Origin: JBOGWY01 sp050694015
GTDB taxonomy: Bacteria; Actinomycetota; CADDZG01; WHSQ01
Assembly (NCBI GenBank): GCA_050694015.1
Contig: JBOGWY010000376.1
Coordinates: 1-28,709 of the forward strand
Direction: 5' to 3'
DNA length: 28,709 nucleotides
The notes under the pieces are model-generated. The model did no database searches, had not been told where the DNA came from, and worked only from the letters and a program-made list of their open reading frames with translations. A program made the position numbers and the translations under genes. This document shows positions 23,869-28,709 of this stretch, piece after piece (within the stretch, counting starts at the first letter, position 1; the number at the start of each line of letters is the position of its first letter).

Positions 23869-23896
23869 TTGACTCAAGAGCGCGAAGGTGTATATT
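23869..23896 (+). promoter_or_regulatory. Promoter of ftsZ
   Basis: TTGACT (23869-23874) and TATATT (23891-23896) are separated by 16 bases, a near-consensus sigma70 arrangement and the best promoter in the window. It predicts a start near 23903 and a leader of about 140 bases before ftsZ. A second TTGACA at 23916-23921 lacks a convincing -10. Confidence 0.7.
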
Positions 23897-23898
23897 GC

Positions 23899-23943
23899 TC
23901 AACCGATACTTCAGGTTGACATAACTATAAGCCTCAACTTGAG
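23899..23943. promoter_or_regulatory. Inverted repeats at the ftsZ transcription start (possible operator)
   Basis: TCAACC (23899-23904) and GGTTGA (23914-23919) are inverted copies separated by 9 bases. Just after them CTCAA-C-TTGAG (23933-23943) is a near-perfect palindrome. They share a TCAA core and sit over and just after the predicted start site, where a regulator could act. The bound protein is unknown. Confidence 0.4.
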
Positions 23944-24045
23944 AGTGACGGGTCGAAAACAAGCCTCTGACCAGGGCAGATGCACGACGGGGAGTCTCGT
24001 ACGGACAACCCTCAAGCAAGGGTCAAGGTGGGAGAGGAGGTCGCA

Positions 24046-25155
24046 ATGGCGACGGGACCGCAGAACTACCTGGCGGTGATCAAGGTTGTAGGCATCGGCG
24101 GCGGCGGCGTGAACGCGGTCAACCGCATGATCGACGTCGGTCTGAAGGGTGTCGAGTTCATCGCGGTCAACACCGACGCGCAGGCACTCCTTATGTCCGA
24201 CGCGGACGTGAAGCTGGACGTCGGCCGTGACCTCACGAGAGGGCTCGGCGCAGGTGCCGACCCCGAGGTCGGACGCCAAGCCGCCGAGGAACACAGGGAC
24301 GAGATCGAAGAGGTCCTGAAAGGCTCCGACATGGTGTTCATCACCGCCGGCAAGGGTGGCGGAACCGGCACCGGTGGAGCACCGATCGTCGCCGAGATCG
24401 CCAAGTCGCTCGGCGCGCTGACGATCGGCGTCGTCACGCGCCCGTTCTCGTTCGAGGGGCGCCAGCGCGCGGTGAAGGCCGAGCAGGGCATCATGAACCT
24501 CAAGGAGAAGGTCGACACGCTGATCGTTATCCCGAACGACCGTCTGCTCGAGGTCGGCGACGCGACGACGTCTCTGCTCGAGGCGTTCCGGATGGCCGAC
24601 GAGGTTCTCCTGCAGGGCGTGCAGGGCATCACCGACCTCATCACGACGCCCGGTCTGATCAACCTCGACTTCGCCGATGTGAAAGCCGTCATGACCGATG
24701 CGGGTTCATCGCTCATGGGTATCGGCCAGGCGCGCGGCGACAACCGTGCCCAAGAGGCTGCTGCTGCCGCGATCTCGTCGCCTCTCCTGGAGGCGTCGAT
24801 CGACGGTGCGCGTGGCGTGCTCCTGAACATCGCCGGGGGCTCGGATCTCGGTCTGCGTGAGGTGAATGAAGCGGCCAGCGTGATCACGAAGGCTGCGCAT
24901 CCGGACGCAAAGATCATCTTCGGCGCAGTCGTGGACGACACGCTCGGCGACGAGGTGCGCGTGACGGTGATCGCGGCCGGCTTCGACCGCTGGGGGCAGC
25001 GCGATGCCGAGGATCTGATCAAGCCGGAGGAGGAGATCTTCTCCCTGCCCGCCTCGGGCAACGGCGACTCCGGCTTCCTCGGGGACTCGGGCGAACGCCT
25101 CGTGTTCGATGCCGAGGACGATCTCGACATCCCGTCGTTCCTGCGCAACGAATAG
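24046..25155 (+). CDS. ftsZ: Cell division GTPase FtsZ
   Basis: A 369-aa tubulin-like GTPase that forms the Z-ring. The GTP site is intact: IGGGGVNAVNRM, then GGGTGTG at 104-110, VTRPFSFEGR, and NLDFADVKAVM for the T7 loop. The residue before GGGTGTG is K103, where actinobacterial FtsZ usually has Glu. After a linker of about 30 residues comes the conserved C-terminal peptide DDLDIPSFLRNE, the docking site for SepF. The ATG at 24046 follows GGGAGAGGAGG with a 5-base spacer; an upstream in-frame ATG at 23980 has no such site. It has its own promoter and terminator, so it can be expressed apart from the mur genes. Confidence 0.98.
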   Translation: MATGPQNYLAVIKVVGIGGGGVNAVNRMIDVGLKGVEFIAVNTDAQALLMSDADVKLDVGRDLTRGLGAGADPEVGRQAAEEHRDEIEEVLKGSDMVFITAGKGGGTGTGGAPIVAEIAKSLGALTIGVVTRPFSFEGRQRAVKAEQGIMNLKEKVDTLIVIPNDRLLEVGDATTSLLEAFRMADEVLLQGVQGITDLITTPGLINLDFADVKAVMTDAGSSLMGIGQARGDNRAQEAAAAAISSPLLEASIDGARGVLLNIAGGSDLGLREVNEAASVITKAAHPDAKIIFGAVVDDTLGDEVRVTVIAAGFDRWGQRDAEDLIKPEEEIFSLPASGNGDSGFLGDSGERLVFDAEDDLDIPSFLRNE

Positions 25156-25192
25156 TCGGTCCGGGCGTCGCCGCTCGGCCCGCGTGTTGAAA

Positions 25193-25215
25193 CCTGCGCT
25201 GCAGGGCAGCGCAGG
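25193..25215. repeat. Perfect 9-bp hairpin downstream of ftsZ
   Basis: CCTGCGCTG (25193-25201) and CAGCGCAGG (25207-25215) pair around the loop CAGGG, 37 bases after the ftsZ stop. It has no T-tract, so it is more likely to protect or shape the mRNA 3' end than to terminate. Confidence 0.7.
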
Positions 25216-25248
25216 AGGCAATAACCGATAAGGGGTTCGACTTCCCTG

Positions 25249-25282
25249 GAACGGGGCCGGATACCGGCCCCGTTCTTTATTG
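25249..25282 (+). terminator. Strong rho-independent terminator after ftsZ
   Basis: GAACGGGGCCGG (25249-25260) and CCGGCCCCGTTC (25264-25275) form a perfect 12-bp stem with loop ATA, followed by TTTATT. This is a classical intrinsic terminator and should separate ftsZ from pgeF, whose ATG is only 27 bases beyond. Confidence 0.9.
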
Positions 25283-25309
25283 CTCCGGCGGTGGTGGACG
25301 ATTGGAGCC

Positions 25310-26035
25310 ATGCCTACCCAACTCTCCGAGACCGCGACCTCGGGCGTCAGACTGATCACGGCCGCGGGCCCCGGCGCTCGGATCGCGTTCAGCGATCGCA
25401 ACGGCGGCGTCAGCGACGCGCCCTACGACTCGCTCAACCTCGCGATCACGGTCGGCGATGACCGCGCTCGGGTCCTCGAGAACCGTGCACGCGTCGCCGC
25501 GGCCGCAGGTTTCGATGGGGAACGTCTCGCCCTCGCGAGACAGGTCCACGGTGCCGACGTCATCGAGGCAACCGCGACCGACTCCGGCATGCTGGGTGAA
25601 GCCGACGTGCTCGTCACCACGGCCCCCGGAACGACGATCGGGATCATGACGGCCGATTGCTCGCCGGTGATCCTCGTAGGACGACGGCGCGCCGCGGTCG
25701 TGCACGCGGGGTGGCGCGGCGTGGTGGCCGGGGCCGTCGAGCGAGGTCTCGAGGAGGTGCCCGACGCGACCCACGCGTGGATCGGCCCGTCGATACACGC
25801 GTGTTGCTACGAGGTCGGTCCCGAGGTGGTGGACGCGTTCCGCGCTCGCGGCTTGCCCGTGGCCGGGCCCGACCGAGTCGACCCGTCGCGCGCCGCGACG
25901 GCGATCCTTCACCGGGCGGGCATCGAGAACGTCGTCGTAAGCGATGACTGCACATCCTGCGACCAGCGTTACTTCTCGTTCCGCCGCGACGGCGTCACCG
26001 GACGCCAGGGCGGGTTCGTCACGCTGACGACATGA
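25310..26035 (+). CDS. pgeF: Peptidoglycan editing factor PgeF (YfiH / DUF152, laccase-like fold)
   Basis: A 241-aa member of the YfiH family, which was first described as a polyphenol oxidase and later as an enzyme that removes misincorporated residues from peptidoglycan precursors. Metal/active-site residues are present: H80 in RQVHGAD, C117 in MTADCSPV and H132 in VHAGWRG, with GPSIHACCYEVG following. ATG at 25310 is preferred; a TTG at 25280 lies in the terminator tail. GGAG sits only 3 bases before the ATG, too close to be a normal ribosome site, and GACGAT lies 7 bases upstream. The end overlaps yggS (ATGA). Confidence 0.9.
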   Translation: MPTQLSETATSGVRLITAAGPGARIAFSDRNGGVSDAPYDSLNLAITVGDDRARVLENRARVAAAAGFDGERLALARQVHGADVIEATATDSGMLGEADVLVTTAPGTTIGIMTADCSPVILVGRRRAAVVHAGWRGVVAGAVERGLEEVPDATHAWIGPSIHACCYEVGPEVVDAFRARGLPVAGPDRVDPSRAATAILHRAGIENVVVSDDCTSCDQRYFSFRRDGVTGRQGGFVTLTT

Positions 26036-26721
26036 ACCTCGCCGCCAACTACCGTGCCGTCTTAGAGAGCGTCGCGTCCGCGGCCGAACGCGTGGGCCGC
26101 GATCCCGCCGGCGTCACGGTCGTCGCGGTCGCGAAGACCTTCCCGGTCGATGTAGTGGCGGCCGCGCTGGACGTGGGCATCGCGGATATCGGCGAGAACC
26201 GCGCGCAGGAGCTCAAGGAGAAGGCCGCGGTGCTCGGGGACCGACCGCGATGGCACTTCGTGGGGCACTTGCAGACGAACAAGGTCCGCAACGTTGTCGG
26301 GATCGCGTCGCTGATCCACTCGGTCGACCGTTTCGGGCTCGGTGAGGCGATCGCCCGGCGCGCGACCTCGCTCGGGATCGAACAAGACATCTTGATCGAG
26401 GTGAACATCGGCGGGGAGGCAAGCAAACACGGAGCGGAACCCGCCCGTGCTCCGGCGCTGGCCGAGGAACTCGCCGGGCTCGAGGGCATCGCGGTCCGCG
26501 GCGTGATGGCGATCCCGCCCGCGGCCACCGAGCCCGAGGCGACACGGGTCTATTTCAAGGAGCTCGCCGGGGTCCGGGACCGGATCGCAAGCTCGCTATC
26601 GAGCGCGCAAGAGCTCTCGATGGGCATGACGGCCGACTTCGAGGTCGCCGTGGAGGAGGGTGCGACACTCGTCCGGGTGGGGGAGGCGATCTTCGGCCCC
26701 CGTCACACCCCCGTCTACTAA
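26032..26721 (+). CDS. yggS: Pyridoxal phosphate homeostasis protein (YggS / PLPBP family)
   Basis: A 229-aa single-domain TIM-barrel protein that binds PLP and buffers vitamin B6 and amino-acid metabolism; no enzymatic reaction is established. The PLP lysine is K35 in VAVAKTFP, followed by IGENRAQELKEKA, WHFVGHLQTNKVRN, SVDRFGLGEAI, IEVNIGGEASKHG and the C-terminal LSMGMTADFEVAV and GEAIFGPR. The start overlaps pgeF by four bases. Linkage to sepF and ftsZ is usual in Gram-positive and actinobacterial genomes. Confidence 0.96.
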   Translation: MNLAANYRAVLESVASAAERVGRDPAGVTVVAVAKTFPVDVVAAALDVGIADIGENRAQELKEKAAVLGDRPRWHFVGHLQTNKVRNVVGIASLIHSVDRFGLGEAIARRATSLGIEQDILIEVNIGGEASKHGAEPARAPALAEELAGLEGIAVRGVMAIPPAATEPEATRVYFKELAGVRDRIASSLSSAQELSMGMTADFEVAVEEGATLVRVGEAIFGPRHTPVY

Positions 26722-26748
26722 AGAAGGTTCAAGCCCCGACCTGCGGGA

Positions 26749-26754
26749 TAAGCT
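26749..26754 (+). promoter_or_regulatory. Putative -10 element just before sepF
   Basis: TAAGCT matches TAnnnT and ends 7 bases before the sepF ATG, with no Shine-Dalgarno between. The spacing would make the sepF message leaderless. The -35 region is weak. Confidence 0.35.
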
Positions 26755-26761
26755 GTCGCCC

Positions 26762-27277
26762 ATGGCCAGCGTGTGGAGGAAAACCCTCGTGTATCTGGGA
26801 CTCGTCGAGGACGACGAGTACGACGACTATGCCTACGACGAGTTCGAGGCGGAGGAGCATCCTCCCGCGCGACGCCAGCGTCGTCCGGCTCCCGCCCCTG
26901 ATGGCTACGCCACGGCCGCACAGGGTGGGGGTGGTGGTGGCCGAAGCGGTGGTGGCGGCGGGGCGGTCGTAACGGCGATGCCGCAGGCGCCGGTCTCGCC
27001 GCGTTTCCACCTCGTCCACCCGTCGAGCTTCAACGACGCCCAAGAGGTCGGCGACAAGTTCCGCGAGGGGTTTTCGGTGATCATGAACCTGACCTCTGCG
27101 GATCGCGAGCTGGGTCGCCGCTTGGTCGATTTCGCGAGCGGCCTCGCCTACGGGCTCGGAGGCTCGATGCAGCCGGTCGCCGAGAACGTCTTTCTCGTGA
27201 CTCCCGCCGGGGTGCAGGTCTCGGCTGAGGAGCGCCGGCGACTCCTCGAGGAACGCGGTTTCTTCAATCAGGCGTAG
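26762..27277 (+). CDS. sepF: Cell division protein SepF
   Basis: A 171-aa FtsZ membrane anchor. The N-terminal MASVWRKTLVYLGL is the amphipathic membrane-binding helix. Next come an acidic stretch (EDDEYDDYAYDEFEAEE) and a basic-proline and glycine-rich linker (about residues 40-78), then the folded SepF domain (FHLVHPSSFNDAQEVGDKFR to NVFLVTPAGVQVSAEERRR), ending FFNQA. In organisms without FtsA it links the Z-ring to the membrane and binds the FtsZ C-terminal peptide. Readings starting before 26762 in the same frame lie in yggS and are rejected. Confidence 0.96.
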   Translation: MASVWRKTLVYLGLVEDDEYDDYAYDEFEAEEHPPARRQRRPAPAPDGYATAAQGGGGGGRSGGGGGAVVTAMPQAPVSPRFHLVHPSSFNDAQEVGDKFREGFSVIMNLTSADRELGRRLVDFASGLAYGLGGSMQPVAENVFLVTPAGVQVSAEERRRLLEERGFFNQA

Positions 27278-27287
27278 CCGCTAAAAA

Positions 27288-27533
27288 GTGCAGATCCTCT
27301 GCGCCGCCATCTCGGCGTATTTCATCATCCTCATCATCAGGATCATCCTGTCGTGGACCACGATGTTCTGGTCGCCGCCTCCGTGGGCATCCCCGGCCGT
27401 CAAGGTCATCTTCGACCTGACCGAGCCGGTCATGCGCATCTTCCGCCGCGTGATCCCGCCGATAGGGGGCCTCGACCTGTCACCGCTGTTCATCTTCTTC
27501 ATCCTGCGCGCGATCCAGGGCGCCCTCTGCTAG
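27288..27533 (+). CDS. yggT: YggT family small membrane protein
   Basis: An 81-aa membrane protein with a helix near each end (about residues 4-24, AAISAYFIILIIRIIL, and 63-79, LSPLFIFFILRAIQGAL) and a loop containing the family motif FDLTEPVMRIFRRVIPPIGGLDLSP. The function is not settled; the family is regularly found between sepF and divIVA. The start is GTG, 10 bases after the sepF stop, with no strong ribosome site, so translation may be coupled. Confidence 0.9.
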   Translation: MQILCAAISAYFIILIIRIILSWTTMFWSPPPWASPAVKVIFDLTEPVMRIFRRVIPPIGGLDLSPLFIFFILRAIQGALC

Positions 27534-27577
27534 TCACCTCGATAGCCACAAATCGGAAAACCTCCAGAGCGGTCTGA

Positions 27578-27583
27578 GATACT
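27578..27583 (+). promoter_or_regulatory. Putative -10 element just before divIVA
   Basis: GATACT (one change from TATACT) ends 7 bases before the divIVA ATG. No Shine-Dalgarno is present. GGAAAA lies 17 bases further upstream (27555-27560) and could be part of a -35. This suggests a separate leaderless divIVA transcript. Confidence 0.35.
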
Positions 27584-27590
27584 TCGAGGC

Positions 27591-28364
27591 ATGGAGATAA
27601 CCGCTCAAGAGATCAACGAGAAGAAGTTCCACGACGCCTGGCGTGGCTACAACCAAGATGAGGTCGACGATTTCCTCGACCGGATCGCTCTCGCGATCGG
27701 CGCTCTCGAGCGTGAGAACCAGTCGCTGCACGACCGCATCCTCGAGCTCGACCAGAAGGTAGAGGCCGGCCGGGGCTCCGAGGACATGCTCCGGAAGACC
27801 CTCGCCGGCGCGCAGAACGCGGCGCAGGAAGCGATCGCAGCTGCGAAACAACGCGCCGAGCAGATCGTCGCCGATGCAGAGGAACGCGCCGCCCGTGCAC
27901 GCGACGAGCTCCGGATGCGCGTCGAGACCGCGGAGACAGAGGTGCGGCGGCGTACCGAAGAGATCGAACGCGAGCAGGAAGAACGGCGCCGCGCGATCCA
28001 GGAATCGGTCGACCGGCTGGAGGCGTTCGAGACAGACCTGAAACGCAAGCTCCGCGCGTTCTTCGAGCAGCAAGCGACCGGTCTCGAGGTGCTGCAAGAG
28101 CGTTCGGAACCGGAGTCCCCGATGGAGATCGTGGTCGACGAACCGGCAGCCGGAGAGTTCGACGCGGCCGAGGAAAGCGCACCCCCCGCGGAGGAGTTCG
28201 TCGCACCGAACGGCGAGGTCGTCGAGATCGAAGAAGAGCCGGACCTCGAGGACTTTGGCCCCTTCGACGACGAGGAGGAAGCGTTCGGCGAAGGGGGCCG
28301 CCGTCGCAAACGAGGTCTATTCCGTCGCGATCGGGACGTAGAGGTCCAGACCGAAGAAGGCTGA
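27591..28364 (+). CDS. divIVA: Polar/septal coiled-coil protein DivIVA (Wag31-like)
   Basis: A 257-aa coiled-coil scaffold that recognises curved membrane and, in actinobacteria, directs polar growth. The N-terminal lipid-binding domain is typical (AQEINEKKFHDAWRGYNQDEVDDFLDRI), followed by a long coiled coil up to about residue 175 with heptad-like E/R/A/L content (RTEEIEREQEERRRAIQES). The C-terminal part is a very acidic disordered region (residues about 180-240) ending in a basic RRRKRGLFRRDRD patch. Such tails are often sites of phosphorylation or partner binding. The gene lies last in the sepF-yggT-divIVA group. Confidence 0.95.
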   Translation: MEITAQEINEKKFHDAWRGYNQDEVDDFLDRIALAIGALERENQSLHDRILELDQKVEAGRGSEDMLRKTLAGAQNAAQEAIAAAKQRAEQIVADAEERAARARDELRMRVETAETEVRRRTEEIEREQEERRRAIQESVDRLEAFETDLKRKLRAFFEQQATGLEVLQERSEPESPMEIVVDEPAAGEFDAAEESAPPAEEFVAPNGEVVEIEEEPDLEDFGPFDDEEEAFGEGGRRRKRGLFRRDRDVEVQTEEG

Positions 28365-28374
28365 CCGCGCCTCC

Positions 28375-28709
28375 ATGACCGCGCTCATCGGGGGCTCGCT
28401 GTTACTCATCATCGCCTCCGCGGTCGCGCTGTTCTTCGGTTGGATCACGGCCGACCCGAACCTGGTGTGGGTCTCGATCGCGGCGAGCGGGTTGTCGGCG
28501 GTCCTGCTGGCGCTCGGGTACGGCCGCTCGCGCGCCGAGATCGACCGCGCGGTCGCGATCGCTATGCGCAAAGCTGGGATCCCGACGCGCAAGGCCGGCA
28601 CCGCGACCGTGGCCGAAAGACGCGCCGCGACGGGGACTCGTGCGCGCTCCCCCTCGGCGAAGGCGCCCACCGTGGCGGGGGCCTCCGCCGCACCTGCGGG
28701 GACCGCGGG
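28375..28709 (+). CDS. Small membrane protein of unknown function (3' end off window)
   Basis: An open frame starts with ATG 10 bases after the divIVA stop and runs without a stop to the edge (111 codons seen). Two hydrophobic segments at about residues 5-22 (IGGSLLLIIASAVALFFGW) and 29-47 (VWVSIAASGLSAVLLALGY) are followed by a basic Ala/Thr/Pro/Ser-rich tail that is probably disordered. The N-terminal layout resembles small membrane proteins seen after divIVA in other actinobacteria, but no function is known. AGAAGG lies 15 bases before the ATG, a weak ribosome site. Confidence 0.6.
   Translation, partial: MTALIGGSLLLIIASAVALFFGWITADPNLVWVSIAASGLSAVLLALGYGRSRAEIDRAVAIAMRKAGIPTRKAGTATVAERRAATGTRARSPSAKAPTVAGASAAPAGTA

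Noticed and set aside
22874..24019. 381-codon - strand ORF opposite ftsQ
   Set aside because: Antisense shadow of ftsQ and the ftsZ leader; no motif, and it covers the ftsZ promoter.
23980..24045. Upstream start for ftsZ
   Set aside because: The ATG at 23980 has no ribosome site and adds a non-conserved segment; GGAGG before the ATG at 24046 is far better.
25226..25260. Possible tRNA: stem and TTCGACT loop resembling a T-arm
   Set aside because: No matching acceptor 5' strand, anticodon arm or D-arm at usual distances; the only complement to the putative acceptor lies inside ftsZ, about 110 bases away.
1..28709. Mobile elements, CRISPR arrays, prophage or defence islands
   Set aside because: No transposase, integrase, cas-like ORF, long direct repeats or base-composition break was seen; the lone HNH gene is of a common chromosomal family.

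Overview
The window is a high-GC (clearly above 60 % by eye), gene-dense chromosomal segment from an actinobacterium, probably an uncultured or deep-branching Actinomycetota lineage. The evidence is a division and cell wall (dcw) cluster of actinobacterial type: mraZ-rsmH-ftsL-ftsI-murE-mraY-murD-ftsW-murG-murC-murB-ftsQ-ftsZ-pgeF-yggS-sepF-yggT-divIVA, with no ftsA, with SepF as the likely FtsZ anchor, plus a DUF3040 protein and a GMYPRR-type DnaE2-like polymerase. No species call is possible from the sequence alone. There are no rRNA genes, convincing tRNA genes, insertion sequences, prophage genes or CRISPR arrays.

Left flank (1-9337). The 3' part of a DnaE2-like polymerase gene converges on an aldo/keto reductase gene, and the two share a CTAG at their stops. 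dinB (Pol IV), a DUF3040 membrane protein and a MerR-family regulator follow on the + strand. On the - strand lies a three-gene unit read moxR -> DUF58 -> tgpA-like transglutaminase, a known association thought to act at the cell envelope.

Middle (9338-10588). A 70-aa acidic protein and an HNH endonuclease precede a 344-base non-coding stretch. This stretch holds three perfect inverted repeats (one followed by a T-tract), an AT-rich 7-bp inverted repeat, a promoter-like TTGACT, and three 10-bp direct repeats that look like MraZ boxes.

dcw cluster (10589-28364). mraZ, a 48-aa membrane micro-protein and rsmH start the cluster. From murE to ftsQ almost every stop overlaps the next start by 4 bases, or by 11 bases at murD/ftsW, so the chain is probably translationally coupled. 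The genes build lipid II (MurB, C, D, E, MraY, MurG) and the septal synthase (FtsL, Q, W, I). ftsZ has its own promoter, a strong Shine-Dalgarno sequence and a strong terminator. After it come pgeF, yggS, sepF, yggT and divIVA, the last marking poles and septa in actinobacteria. A small membrane protein runs off the right end.

Most notable points: murF is missing between murE and mraY; the MraZ operator is unusually clear; a micro-protein is inserted between mraZ and rsmH; the mraZ and ftsZ intergenic regions are strongly structured; and several genes (dinB, murE, sepF, divIVA, perhaps others) have a -10-like hexamer 6-7 bases before the start and no Shine-Dalgarno, suggesting leaderless mRNAs. 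I found no wholly new multi-gene system.
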